A stretch of 64,000 nt of DNA from Bacillota bacterium (GCA_023441055.1 JAEZQY010000018.1:230207-294206); one strand, 5' to 3'; positions 26,958-36,080 are shown, numbered from the stretch's first letter. Numbers and translations: made by a program. Notes: a model not told the origin generated them from the sequence alone.

Positions 26958-28340
26958 ATGCAATTCTCAAGAGATATACAGGTGCTTGATCAATATGATC
27001 TGGTTGTCTGTGGTGGCGGACCATCAGGCATACCCGCGGCCATAAGTGCAAGCAGAGCAGGACTTAAAGTACTGCTAGTAGAATCAACGGGCCAGTTAGG
27101 GGGGACCGGCACCTCTGCAGGTGTGAGTCATCTGCTAGGTGCACGTACACGTGACAATAAAAAGCAATGTGTTGCAGGTCTATTCAAGGAGGTTACTGAG
27201 GAGCTGTTTCGTCGTGGTGAAGCGATAGATCCTCGCAGCATAGCCGACGAGGCATATCCCCCATTCGGGTGGTCCAGAGGGTTAATGGAGGGAGTCCCAT
27301 TCAATCCAATTGCCATGGCTAATCTGTTAGACGAGCTGATGTTGGATGCTAGTGTTGATCTGCTGTATTTCACGAATTTCGTTGATGCAGTCGTAGAGAA
27401 TAATCGAATAACGCACGTCATTCTATTCAATAAAAGCGGAATGTTCGCAGTTCCGACGCAATATGTAGTGGATGCCACCGGAGATGCAGATGTTGCCGCG
27501 AGGAGCGGTTGTATCACAACAAAAGGCCGCGCAGAAGATGGGCTGATGACACCTGCATCCTTAATTTTCCACGTCGATCAAGTAGATCAGGAAGTAACCA
27601 AGCAATACATCTATGAAACAAAATCAAATCGATTTAGAGAAATTATCAAAGATTTAAGAGACAAAGGCATTTGGAATTTCCCGTACGATATTTTCATTAG
27701 TGTTCAGCTTTATGAGAAGGGCACTATGATGATCAATACAACTCGGATATGTGATGTTGATGGAACCGATGGACGATCGGTCAGCAAGGGTATGATGCAG
27801 GGGCGTAAGGAAATGCATGAATTGATGAGCATCATGCGGGCGTATATTCCTGGATTCGAGAACGCAAGAATTCGGAGTGTCGCGCCGTCACTTGGTATAC
27901 GTGAAACTAGACGCATTCAGGGTGAATTTATTTATACGGTTGAGGATGTATTGGCAGAGAAGGAGTTTGACGACACGATTGGTTTTAGTGGATATGGCTG
28001 GGATTTACCTGATCCACGTCGGCCAAGCCACCAACCGATTGGTGAAGATGCGTCGAAACAAATAAAGCGATTATATACACCAATCCCTTATCGATGCTTG
28101 GTGCCAGCACCAATCGAAAATGTGATATGCCCTGGTAGAGCGATAAGTGTTGAGCGAGATGTACTTGGTCCTCTGCGTGAACAAGGACCTTGTTATGCGA
28201 TGGGTCATGCCTCTGGTCTAGCGACTGTTCAAGCCTTGCAGCAGGGAGGATTATCGTATAAGGAGATTGATGTTGAAGCATTGCGCGAAGAGCTTAGGGT
28301 GCATGGAGGCATCGTAGACTGGGAAGCAATCGCACTGTAG
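26958..28340 (+). CDS. FAD-dependent oxidoreductase (FAD_oxidored type)
   Basis: The 460-residue protein has an N-terminal Rossmann FAD motif VVCGGGPSGIPAA (about 16-28), the downstream ESTGQLGGTGTSAGV region, and a second FAD contact near YVVDATGDADVAARSG. This matches the pfam12831-type oxidoreductases that often accompany sugar-acid and sialidase-type genes in polysaccharide-degrading bacteria. The electron acceptor and substrate are unknown. It could oxidise a sugar hydroxyl or reduce an unsaturated sugar before aldol cleavage. ATG 26958 has AGAAGGAG upstream. The regulator gene follows 35 bases later. No signal peptide is present, so it is cytosolic. Confidence 0.85.
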   Translation: MQFSRDIQVLDQYDLVVCGGGPSGIPAAISASRAGLKVLLVESTGQLGGTGTSAGVSHLLGARTRDNKKQCVAGLFKEVTEELFRRGEAIDPRSIADEAYPPFGWSRGLMEGVPFNPIAMANLLDELMLDASVDLLYFTNFVDAVVENNRITHVILFNKSGMFAVPTQYVVDATGDADVAARSGCITTKGRAEDGLMTPASLIFHVDQVDQEVTKQYIYETKSNRFREIIKDLRDKGIWNFPYDIFISVQLYEKGTMMINTTRICDVDGTDGRSVSKGMMQGRKEMHELMSIMRAYIPGFENARIRSVAPSLGIRETRRIQGEFIYTVEDVLAEKEFDDTIGFSGYGWDLPDPRRPSHQPIGEDASKQIKRLYTPIPYRCLVPAPIENVICPGRAISVERDVLGPLREQGPCYAMGHASGLATVQALQQGGLSYKEIDVEALREELRVHGGIVDWEAIAL

Positions 28341-28375
28341 GACTCATTGCTCGCTCAAGGAAAGGGGGATACGCG

Positions 28376-29158
28376 GTGTACAGAATATTGATAGCAGAAG
28401 ATGAGCCGCGAATCAGAATGGGGATTTGCAAGCATATTCCTTGGAATGAGATGGGGTTTGAGGTGGTAGCTAATGTAGGCAGCGGCGCTGAGGCCTTCAA
28501 TCAATTTATGCTGCACGAACCTGCGGTTGTGCTAACTGATATTCGGATGGAAGGAATGAATGGGTTAGAGTTAATGCGCGAAATTCGCAAGCATAATGCA
28601 AATACCAAATTTGTGATTCTTAGCGGATATAATGATTTCGAATATGCTAGGCAATCTATCGTGTACGGGGTGAGTGCGTATCTCCTAAAGCCTACAAAAA
28701 CCTTTGAGTTCCGTGAGGTATTCCGAAAAATCAAGCAGGAGCTGGATGAACAAATTTTGATCAGTCGACCAAAGGTGATTCCTACTCAGGTGAGCCATGG
28801 CGGGCTCCAACATGCAATTGAATTTATCGAAGCTCACTATATGGATAAGATTACATTGAGTCTTGCAGCTGAAAAGGCGTTCATGAGCTCAACCTATTTC
28901 AGTAAACTCTTTAAACAGCAGATAGGTATGACGTTCATTGAATATTTGACCGACATCCGGATAGCGAAGGCGATGGACCTGTTAACTTACACCAATAATA
29001 AGGTGATCGATGTTGCGGTTATGGTGGGGTATGATGACTTCCGTCACTTCTGTAAAATCTTCAAAAACAAGATCGGAAAAAGCCCCAAGAGATTCCAGGA
29101 ACACATCAGGCATGAGAATGCGAATGAACACAGCGGGCTACAGGAGGGTATCATATGA
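28376..29158 (+). CDS. Short YesN-like response regulator with AraC-type HTH
   Basis: The 260-residue regulator has a receiver with acidic EDE at 8-10, phospho-acceptor Asp55 (VVLTDIRMEG) and Lys in LLKPT, joined by a short linker to an AraC/XylS DNA-binding domain (about 145-250). That domain has two helix-turn-helix units ending in VGYDDFRHFCKIFKNKIGKSPKRF. YesN regulators usually have about 500 residues with a long middle domain, which is absent here. It starts at GTG 28376 behind AAGGGGG. Its kinase partner should be the gene at 22400, separated from it by two genes. Likely targets are the two cre-bearing promoters of this block. Confidence 0.88.
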   Translation: MYRILIAEDEPRIRMGICKHIPWNEMGFEVVANVGSGAEAFNQFMLHEPAVVLTDIRMEGMNGLELMREIRKHNANTKFVILSGYNDFEYARQSIVYGVSAYLLKPTKTFEFREVFRKIKQELDEQILISRPKVIPTQVSHGGLQHAIEFIEAHYMDKITLSLAAEKAFMSSTYFSKLFKQQIGMTFIEYLTDIRIAKAMDLLTYTNNKVIDVAVMVGYDDFRHFCKIFKNKIGKSPKRFQEHIRHENANEHSGLQEGII

Positions 29159-30198
29159 TCCAGAAGTTTACGGTTAGTCGCGATGATAGTATCTATGAAG
29201 CATGGCCAGACCTTGTGCTGACAAGCGGCGGACAGCTGATTTGTATCTTCTCGGAGTGTACACATCATCGGGATCGCTCGTTCACCAGGCTTGTCATTAC
29301 CAGAAGTAATGATAGAGGCAGATCGTGGACTGCTAAGGAAGCATTCACTGCAGGGACCAATGGTAGACCCTATTGGAATTGTGCGAGAATCTCAAAACTC
29401 AAGGATAATAGACTGGTTGTCGTTGCGGATATGATTTATGGCGAGGGGGAAGCAGGCGGTAGAAATGTTTATTGGCTAGGCGATCCTGAAGGTCTGCGCT
29501 GGGAAGGCCCATTCGAGACCCCGGTTACGGGGATTGTACCTGATAAATTATGTGAGCTAGAAAGTGGCAGATGGCTCCTTTCGGCACACGATCGTAATCA
29601 AGAAGGCTATCTATCCCAGCATCTGTGGTACTCGGATGATCAAGGGACAAGCTGGATTGGTCCGGTTACGGTTGGCAGCCAGACGGGGCTGAATTTATGC
29701 GAGGTGTCGATCCTACCTTTACCCGATGGCACCTTGGTTGCGTTCATGAGAGAGAATTCTGGTGAAGGCTGGGATTGTTATAAATCGATATCGTATGATT
29801 CAGGTGAGAGCTGGACACCTGTTCATCGTATGCCGCTTCCAGGCTGTCATCGTCCGGTATCCGGCCTATTAAATTGCGGAAAAATCTTGATTACTTATCG
29901 CTTTATTCAAGGCGGCAAGGGCTGGGTAGGCTTTTGGACACAAAATTTCTTCTCCGCTGTGACGGATATAGATTCGGTTAAAGCCGTAGATCGCCGCCAG
30001 CAATGGACCCGAATCATGCCAATTGATTATGATAGAAGTCCAGTATCTGATTTGGGTTATTCCGGTTGGGTACAATTCGAAGATGGAGAAATTTATATCG
30101 TCAATTATATTGTAGATGATGCACCCAATGCCCAAATTCGAGGGTATAGCCTTCAAGAAGAAGATTTTCTTATAGAACAATCATTGGCGGAATTATAA
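29155..30198 (+). CDS. Cytosolic sialidase-fold protein 1 (BNR/Asp-box)
   Basis: The 347-residue protein is a six-bladed propeller of the sialidase superfamily, shown by Asp boxes SNDRGRSW (about residues 50-57), SDDQGTSW and SYDSGESW in successive blades. It has no signal peptide, so it acts in the cytosol on an imported substrate. The F/Y-R-I-P motif carrying an arginine of classical GH33 sialidases is not evident, so true sialidase activity is uncertain. Related folds include other glycoside hydrolases and lyases. Its ATG overlaps the regulator stop (ATGA). The next gene is a sialic-acid-lyase-like aldolase, which supports release of a ulosonic acid from an oligosaccharide. Confidence 0.82.
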   Translation: MIQKFTVSRDDSIYEAWPDLVLTSGGQLICIFSECTHHRDRSFTRLVITRSNDRGRSWTAKEAFTAGTNGRPYWNCARISKLKDNRLVVVADMIYGEGEAGGRNVYWLGDPEGLRWEGPFETPVTGIVPDKLCELESGRWLLSAHDRNQEGYLSQHLWYSDDQGTSWIGPVTVGSQTGLNLCEVSILPLPDGTLVAFMRENSGEGWDCYKSISYDSGESWTPVHRMPLPGCHRPVSGLLNCGKILITYRFIQGGKGWVGFWTQNFFSAVTDIDSVKAVDRRQQWTRIMPIDYDRSPVSDLGYSGWVQFEDGEIYIVNYIVDDAPNAQIRGYSLQEEDFLIEQSLAEL

Positions 30199-30213
30199 GG
30201 AGAGCACGCGCAT

Positions 30214-31143
30214 ATGACATCTGCGAATACTATCGATACGACTAAGTTTAAAGGGATAATCACCGCAATCGTAACCCCGATGCATGAAGATGGTGCTGTT
30301 GATTTCCAATCTCTCGGGAGCTTGATTGAACATCAGCTTCAATTAGGCGTTAAGGGCTTCTACGTGGGAGGCAGCACAGGTGAAGGGTTTATTCTCACCT
30401 CTGAGGAGCGCATGCAGGTATTAGAAGTGGTCGTCCGTACTAATCGCGGCCGTGGTACGATTATCTCGCATATTGGGTGTATCAGTACGGAGGAAACGAT
30501 CAAGCTGGCGAAGCATGCAGAGCAGCTGGGGGTCGATGCTATATCGGCGGTTGTGCCTTTCTATTACAAGCTGTCACTAGGTGATATTCAAAGGCATTAT
30601 GAGCAAATTATGGCGTCGGTTTCCCTGCCTTTAATTGTTTATCATTTCCCGGGGGCAACAGGCGTTAACTTGACAATTGACTTCTACAAGGCGATGGCGG
30701 AGCATCCGCAGTGCATTGGTGTCAAATTCACATCGATGAATTTATTTGAGATGCAGCAAATCCGCTCGATCTGTGGGAAGGACTTCTTAATCTTCAACGG
30801 TCATGATGAGGTGTATGCAGCGGGGGCGCTGATGGGTGCAGATGGGGCCATTGGCAGCACGTTTAATATTATGGCATCTGCCTTTGTACAATTGCATCAA
30901 GATGCAGCGGCTGGGCGTTGGCAGCTATTACGAGCTCAGCAGGAGCTAGTCAACGAAATTATTGTAGATTTAATTAATTATGACGTGTTTCCTTACGAGA
31001 AATATGTACTGTATCTGCAAGGGGTTATCGCTTCACCTGCCATTCGTCAACCACTTAAGCAATTAACGCAGGAGGAGAAGGCGAAGATCGAGGCCTTCTA
31101 TCACAATAATCCGATCCTGAAGCATGATGTCAAGGTAAAGTGA
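30214..31143 (+). CDS. DapA/NanA-family aldolase, N-acetylneuraminate-lyase-like
   Basis: The 309-residue TIM-barrel class I aldolase has the carboxylate-binding loop GSTGE (53-57), catalytic Tyr143 in YHFPG and Schiff-base Lys171 in GVKFTSMN. The segment FNGHDEVYAAGALMGADGAIGSTFNIM region closely follows the pattern of bacterial N-acetylneuraminate lyase (YNGYDE...GADGGIGSTYNIM), so NanA is a better match than dihydrodipicolinate synthase. Expected reaction: retro-aldol cleavage of a 2-keto-3-deoxy sugar acid to pyruvate and an aldose. It sits 15 bases after the sialidase-fold gene with an AGGAGAG ribosome site. Related family members cleave KDG, so the exact acid is open. Confidence 0.85.
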   Translation: MTSANTIDTTKFKGIITAIVTPMHEDGAVDFQSLGSLIEHQLQLGVKGFYVGGSTGEGFILTSEERMQVLEVVVRTNRGRGTIISHIGCISTEETIKLAKHAEQLGVDAISAVVPFYYKLSLGDIQRHYEQIMASVSLPLIVYHFPGATGVNLTIDFYKAMAEHPQCIGVKFTSMNLFEMQQIRSICGKDFLIFNGHDEVYAAGALMGADGAIGSTFNIMASAFVQLHQDAAAGRWQLLRAQQELVNEIIVDLINYDVFPYEKYVLYLQGVIASPAIRQPLKQLTQEEKAKIEAFYHNNPILKHDVKVK

Positions 31144-31180
31144 GCACGTATATAGCGTAACTATGCAGGAGGTTGGAGAA

Positions 31181-31927
31181 GTGAAGCAGCGTTTAATGCA
31201 GAAGGAAAAAGTGTATGGTTCCTTTATCGCGAACCCTGGATGGGCAGGCTATATCGAAATCCTCAAGCATCATGGCTACGACTTTGTAGTTTTCGATACG
31301 GAGCATTCTCCGATGAGTTATGAAAACTTAGAATCGTATATTCGAACAGCGAGACTAGCAGGAATCCAATCCATTATTCGTGTGAATGATCATCAGTACT
31401 CCCTGTTCGCTAGAGCCATGGATATGGGTTGCGATTCGATCATGATTCCTCGTGTTGAGTATGCTGAACAACTTCGAGAAATGATTAGCTGGGCCAAGTA
31501 TCCGCCTGCAGGTCGTCGAGGCGGCGGTGGCTATATGACGTTATTTGAGCCAGACAAAGCAAAGTTTTTGCGGGATGCGAACGAGAAGGGAATCATTATG
31601 GTTCAGATTGAATCTCAGGAAGGCATACGAAATCTGGAAGCGATCCTAGAAGTGCCGGGTGTCGATGTGATCCTGGTTGGACCTTTTGATCTGTCGATCG
31701 ATCTTGGTGTGCCTGGGGATACGAAGCATCCCAAAATGGTAGAAGCCATTGAAGGGATTATTGCAAAGTGTCAGGGGAAGGGCGTGCCTGTTGGCATTCA
31801 TTTGGGCAGTGCCGCAGAAGCAAAGTATTGGTCAGAGCGAGGTATTACGGTACTCAGTCTAGCATCTGATTTAAGCGCGCTGTATGTAAGGGCTAAGGAA
31901 AATATCGAGACTGCAAGAGGGTATTGA
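31181..31927 (+). CDS. HpcH/HpaI-family aldolase
   Basis: The 248-residue class II (metal-dependent) pyruvate aldolase has the signature FDTEHSP (38-44, His42 as likely general base), IIRVND, the metal ligands in VQIESQEG and VILVGPFDLS, and the closing TIM-barrel strand. Family members cleave or form 2-keto-3-deoxy acids such as KDG-type, glucarate-derived or HHED substrates. GTG 31181 is chosen because AGGAGG (31167-31172) lies 8 bases upstream; an in-frame ATG at 31163 is upstream of that site. It is cotranscribed behind the NanA-like aldolase. Two different pyruvate aldolases in one operon suggest a substrate broken down in two steps or two related acids. Confidence 0.85.
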   Translation: MKQRLMQKEKVYGSFIANPGWAGYIEILKHHGYDFVVFDTEHSPMSYENLESYIRTARLAGIQSIIRVNDHQYSLFARAMDMGCDSIMIPRVEYAEQLREMISWAKYPPAGRRGGGGYMTLFEPDKAKFLRDANEKGIIMVQIESQEGIRNLEAILEVPGVDVILVGPFDLSIDLGVPGDTKHPKMVEAIEGIIAKCQGKGVPVGIHLGSAAEAKYWSERGITVLSLASDLSALYVRAKENIETARGY

Positions 31928-31928
31928 T

Positions 31929-32624
31929 GTGGATAAACTTCAACTAGCATTAGCTCGGCCTAAGATGCAATTATTTGTCAGTCTTCCCAGCAATGATCTA
32001 GAGATGGCAGCAGCAGCGATTCGTGCGGGCGCAGATGGAATGAAAGTACACATGAATGTGGGTCATCGAGCCAGTGGCAACTCCTTTGCTGATCTCATGA
32101 CCTATCGTCAGGTGTTCGAGGAGCTGCGGGCGACCTTCGATGGTCCGCTTGGTATCGTACCTGCGGGAAGCTATGCTCAGGTGGATCGAACTGAAATCGA
32201 GCAGCTCGAGCAAATTGGTTTTGATTTCTATTCCATATTCGCTCAACATATGCCTTCCTATTTATTACACACGCAGAAGCTAACGCCAACCTTTGGCATA
32301 GACGATCAATATGATTATCGTTGGCTGGAGGTGGTCACTCATTTCCCTGTAGCGGCACTAGAAGCTGCCATTGTGCCTGGTGATGAATATGGAACCCCGC
32401 TCACCTTTGCGGACTTGCTCAAGTATCGATATTTGGTGGAACGCTCCGGGCTTCCTGTTATTGTGCCGTCACAACGCAGTATTCAGGCTGAGGATGTGCA
32501 GGCGCTCATCGATTGCGGGGTCCGAGTACTGTTAATCGGTGCGGTTGTCACGGGGAAGGAAGCGGAAGGTTTAGAGCGTAAGGTGGCATCCTTTCGAGAT
32601 GCGATCGACCGAGCTACAAATTAG
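31929..32624 (+). CDS. Unassigned TIM-barrel protein
   Basis: The 231-residue cytosolic protein starts at GTG 31929, one base after the upstream stop, so it is coupled. The pattern of strands and loops (QLFVSLPSND, AGADGMKVHMNVG, GPLGIVPAGSYA, LPVIVPSQRSI, VRVLLIGAVVTGKEAEG) fits a complete beta/alpha barrel with a phosphate-binding-like final loop. It distantly recalls ManNAc-6-phosphate epimerase (NanE) or other HisA-like barrels, but I do not see a convincing NanE motif. In this operon an epimerase or a further aldolase would be sensible. Function is not assigned. Confidence 0.7.
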   Translation: MDKLQLALARPKMQLFVSLPSNDLEMAAAAIRAGADGMKVHMNVGHRASGNSFADLMTYRQVFEELRATFDGPLGIVPAGSYAQVDRTEIEQLEQIGFDFYSIFAQHMPSYLLHTQKLTPTFGIDDQYDYRWLEVVTHFPVAALEAAIVPGDEYGTPLTFADLLKYRYLVERSGLPVIVPSQRSIQAEDVQALIDCGVRVLLIGAVVTGKEAEGLERKVASFRDAIDRATN

Positions 32625-32645
32625 ATAGAGGAGGGGACATGTGCG

Positions 32646-33737
32646 GTGAATGGTACTATAGGTAGAATCGTTTATGATCAAGCTCCAACGCCTAAGAATC
32701 CTCGTAATAGTGAAGGTGCGTTCATTACACTTAGAGATGGAAGGCTCCTGTTTGCTTATAGCCATTATATTGGAGAATCTCCTGCTGACGATGCCAAATG
32801 CTGCATCGCAGCAATTTATTCAATGGATCAAGGAGAATCCTGGAGCGAGCCGAGGATCCTGATTAGACCAGAAGACCATGGGGCCATCAATGTCATGAGC
32901 GTTTCGTTACTTCGTATGCAGAATGATGATATTGGATTATTCTATATCAATCGTCAGCATCTTAATGAAGCAAGACTGCATATGCGCCGCTCGAGTGATG
33001 ACGGCGAAACTTGGAGCGATGCAATATGCTGTGTGCCTAATCCCGGCTATTATGTAACGAATAACGATCGTGTTGTACGACTATCCTGTGGTAGACTGAT
33101 CGTGCCAACTGCGCTGCGGAAATTCCAGACAGAGGAGCACGTGAAGCGTAATGGCTTGGATGCACGTGGGACCGTGTTCTTCTTCTACTCGGATGATGAT
33201 GGTCAGAGCTGGCATGAGGCGAATCATGCTGCTATGATCCCAGCACCACTATCTAAGAGTGGATTACAGGAGCCGCTTGTTGTCGAATTAAACAATGGCT
33301 CGCTCTGGTCGCTAAGTCGAACAGACATGGGGCGGCAATACGAAATAAAGTCATTCGATCGAGGCATGTCTTGGAGTCAGCCTGTTCCATCACAATTCAC
33401 ATCTCCACAATCTCCGATCTCGATGAAGCGTATCCCAAATAACGGTCACTTGCTTGCGATCTGGAATCCCATTCCAAACTACCAGACGAGAAGCTTTGAT
33501 CCATTCTCTGCAGGCCGTGTGCCACTTGTTGGAGCGATTAGTCGAGATGAAGGCGTTACCTGGGAGAAGCTATTCTATTGTGAGTCAGAACAAGCCAAGG
33601 GCGGCTATTCCTATGTGACGATTCACTTCCTGGAGGATGAAGTCTTATTGGCGTACTGTGCTGGAGAGCCAGGCGATGGCAATAATTTATCACGTCTTCG
33701 TATAAGGAAGATTAAGCTTAATGAAGTGATCGGATAA
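32646..33737 (+). CDS. Cytosolic sialidase-fold protein 2 (BNR/Asp-box)
   Basis: The 363-residue propeller protein has Asp boxes SMDQGESW, SSDDGETW, SDDDGQSW, SFDRGMSW and SRDEGVTW, one per blade, a full sialidase-type set. No signal peptide is present. It begins at GTG 32646 with AGGAGGGG about 9 bases upstream. It is only distantly like the first sialidase-fold protein, so the two are not a recent duplication and should have different substrates or steps. The classical Y/F-R-I-P motif is not evident. It is the last gene of the catabolic block, and a strong terminator overlaps its stop. Confidence 0.82.
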   Translation: MNGTIGRIVYDQAPTPKNPRNSEGAFITLRDGRLLFAYSHYIGESPADDAKCCIAAIYSMDQGESWSEPRILIRPEDHGAINVMSVSLLRMQNDDIGLFYINRQHLNEARLHMRRSSDDGETWSDAICCVPNPGYYVTNNDRVVRLSCGRLIVPTALRKFQTEEHVKRNGLDARGTVFFFYSDDDGQSWHEANHAAMIPAPLSKSGLQEPLVVELNNGSLWSLSRTDMGRQYEIKSFDRGMSWSQPVPSQFTSPQSPISMKRIPNNGHLLAIWNPIPNYQTRSFDPFSAGRVPLVGAISRDEGVTWEKLFYCESEQAKGGYSYVTIHFLEDEVLLAYCAGEPGDGNNLSRLRIRKIKLNEVIG

Positions 33738-33776
33738 AAGCGGGTCGGGGGTATTCTCCCGACCCGCTTTATTCTC
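33737..33776 (+). terminator. Strong terminator closing the catabolic block
   Basis: A perfect 13 bp stem, AAAGCGGGTCGGG (33737-33749) and CCCGACCCGCTTT (33758-33770), followed by ATTCTCTTAC. A-rich on the left and T-rich on the right, it could work in both directions, also for the convergent small gene. Confidence 0.9.
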
Positions 33777-33827
33777 TTACCCCCGGTAAGTGATGTCAAA
33801 CCGAAGCGATAAGATAAGCGTTACATC

Positions 33828-33968
33828 CTAGTGCTTCTTCAAATCGAGTGTGTCTGCTTCGGATTGCAGCGCGATGGACTTCTTCTTGCCGCGACCCGTG
33901 CGGTCAGCCTTCGATTGTGCGGCGCGCGCGGCCTCTTGCTTCTGCGATGGGAACTCCCCTGATGCCAT
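33828..33968 (-). CDS. Small basic hypothetical protein
   Basis: The 46-residue hydrophilic protein is rich in Lys, Arg, Gln and Ala (for example KADRTGRGKKKS). ATG 33968 is chosen because GAAGGGGG lies about 11 bases upstream; the frame extends further without a ribosome site. It has no membrane segment or cysteine. Size and composition recall small spore or nucleic-acid-associated proteins of Bacilli, but no family was recognised. It is convergent with the catabolic operon. Confidence 0.5.
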   Translation of the reverse strand: MASGEFPSQKQEAARAAQSKADRTGRGKKKSIALQSEADTLDLKKH

Positions 33969-34128
33969 ATAGACGAGCACCCCCTTCAATGAAATTGATG
34001 TGCTACTATCTCTAGTATCTCTAAAGTCCCCTGCTCTATTCGGCAAGTGAACGCTACGGAAGACCTAGAAACTTTTCCCACTTAGGAGCGTCATATATGG
34101 AAAGAGACAGAATAAGGGGGAGCTGCAA

Positions 34129-36009
34129 GTGAACAACAGAACAAGAGCTGTGATCGTAATCATCATTGGAGTGGTCATCGCCGTCTTGCTCAGTACGCTC
34201 CTGTTCCAAGGGGATCAATCAGAAGAGCATTCCGCGACCAATGCGATTATCACCTCCGCAGGCGTACTGGATCCAGTAGGGGCGTTGGCGGAAGAGGAGG
34301 AGACCGCAGTCCCATGGCATCAGCTTCGGGTAGATACTGTGGAAGAGCGTGGCAGCCGCGGGCATGAACAGGACGAGGTGATTCTATTCTCCGATCCGAA
34401 TGTGAATATTCTCTTCAACTTCAACATGTACAATACTGGGAATAGCTCGGATGTGCAGCGCTGGTATCCGCAGATCGAGATCATCGACGAGACAGGGGAG
34501 TCAGTAGCCTATACACGGCAAAATAACGACAACGATTACGTTGGACAAATCCGTATCATGATTCATCAGGCGCCTGAGCGTGACCTGCGCATCCGGCTAG
34601 CCAGCGAGGAGGGCTATCCGGATATTGAGCGCGAGCTGCGCTATACGGAGCCGTTCACGCTGCATATTCTGCCAGGCATGTCGGAATATAAAAGCTTGAT
34701 AGACCTGAATCCGCAAGCAGCTGCCGGCCAGAGCTGGTATGCGGCTAACGGCGTGGAGTATCAGGTGAGCTTTCGCTTCTCTACCGCGCCTAGGCGGGAG
34801 CAGGTCGAACAGCGGCTTGCAGAGCAGTTCGAATCGCAGAGCTGGCGCTCCGAATGGATCTCAGATCGTGAGATCGAAGTGAGCTTCACGCTCGACCGCA
34901 ATCTGCCGCCTTATCATACGATGCTGGATTTCAATGGCATTCGGAATGTGGCGGACTACGAATTGGTCGGCGCACCTGTATTATCGCTCTATCCGATCAT
35001 GCCGGCTGTGATCGGTCAGACTGAACTGCAGAGCGGCCAAGAGACGACGCTGTTCAGCAGCGTCTATCAGTGGCATCGCATGGTGCCGAGCCCATCGGGC
35101 GAATGGATGCTCCTGCAGCTGGAGGAGCAGAGCGAGCAGGGGCCTTCCTTATACGCGCTATTGGACATGACTGACGGTGGCAGGCCAGTCCGTCTGTTCG
35201 ACCCGAGCACGATTGAACAGCCGGTATGGCTGGCTGATGGCGAATCATTCGTGTTCGCGAGTGGAGATTCATCGGAGAAGCAGGGGATTTTTCAGTATTT
35301 TGCAGGGGAGGATAAGGTTGTTCAGATCTGGGAGCCGCCTGCGGAAGAGCAGTCTACGGAGGGCGAACTGCACTGGCGGAGGCCAGCTGTCGCGCCGGGC
35401 GGAAATCGAATCTTCATCCAGGAAGTTCGCACTGAGCTGGATAGTTATACTATCCGTTACGATACGAACCTATACATCCTGGAGCATGTCGGCGATCAGC
35501 AGCCTCGTGTTATCCGAGATGTACAATCCGGGTATTGTGAGGGTGCCCGATGCTACGGCTACTTCCACGCGATTAGTGATGATGCCTTCGTTACAGAGCA
35601 GATACGGAGGCTGAGTAATGGAGAGATGAAGACCAGCTTCTATTCGTATGAGCTGTCAACAGATATTAGACGTGACTTCGATTCGGGTGAGCACCCATTC
35701 GCATTCCTCGATCAGCGACATATCGTTCAGTCCGAGCAGTTGATGAACGGGAATGCCTTCATCGGCGAACGATATTATCTCATCGATCTAGATGCGCTGG
35801 ATCGAGTGCTGCTGGGGGAGATTGCGGCTCCGTATGAGTCAGGTCTGAGCAGACCGGCTGTGCCGCTCAGCGGGGAACGTTATCTTCTGCCCTTCTATTG
35901 GAGCAGAGGCGTGATTGTGGATGTGGGGCAAGGGATGATTACAGAATTCCCACACGAATACTTGGGAGCAGGCAACGGGCATCTGTATTGGCGGCTAGCA
36001 CCGGAATGA
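34129..36009 (+). CDS. Membrane-anchored propeller-like surface protein, function unknown
   Basis: The 626-residue protein has one N-terminal hydrophobic anchor (about 7-26) and then a long external part. Residues 60-290 look like Ig/BIG-type beta domains. The rest (about 305-610) has repeated short strands of the kind seen in TolB/WD40-like propellers (PSPSGEWMLLQLEE, PVWLADGESFVFASGD, PAVAPGGNRIFIQEV). It starts at GTG 34129 behind AAGGGGGAG. It appears monocistronic, with a terminator just after it. No catalytic motif was recognised. A role in sensing or binding at the cell surface is possible but inferred from layout only. Confidence 0.75.
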   Translation: MNNRTRAVIVIIIGVVIAVLLSTLLFQGDQSEEHSATNAIITSAGVLDPVGALAEEEETAVPWHQLRVDTVEERGSRGHEQDEVILFSDPNVNILFNFNMYNTGNSSDVQRWYPQIEIIDETGESVAYTRQNNDNDYVGQIRIMIHQAPERDLRIRLASEEGYPDIERELRYTEPFTLHILPGMSEYKSLIDLNPQAAAGQSWYAANGVEYQVSFRFSTAPRREQVEQRLAEQFESQSWRSEWISDREIEVSFTLDRNLPPYHTMLDFNGIRNVADYELVGAPVLSLYPIMPAVIGQTELQSGQETTLFSSVYQWHRMVPSPSGEWMLLQLEEQSEQGPSLYALLDMTDGGRPVRLFDPSTIEQPVWLADGESFVFASGDSSEKQGIFQYFAGEDKVVQIWEPPAEEQSTEGELHWRRPAVAPGGNRIFIQEVRTELDSYTIRYDTNLYILEHVGDQQPRVIRDVQSGYCEGARCYGYFHAISDDAFVTEQIRRLSNGEMKTSFYSYELSTDIRRDFDSGEHPFAFLDQRHIVQSEQLMNGNAFIGERYYLIDLDALDRVLLGEIAAPYESGLSRPAVPLSGERYLLPFYWSRGVIVDVGQGMITEFPHEYLGAGNGHLYWRLAPE

Positions 36010-36041
36010 GTGAGCAGGGCTGCCTTACGTGATACCAAGTA

Positions 36042-36078
36042 GACGGATCGGGCGCGCGCTCGATCCGTCCTTCTATTT
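36042..36078 (+). terminator. Terminator after the propeller-like protein gene
   Basis: GACGGATCG (36042-36050) pairs with CGATCCGTC (36061-36069) around a GC-rich loop, followed by CTTCTATTT. The gap 36010-36318 otherwise holds only a doubtful 32-codon frame on the minus strand and the kinase leader. Confidence 0.75.
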
Positions 36079-36080
36079 GC

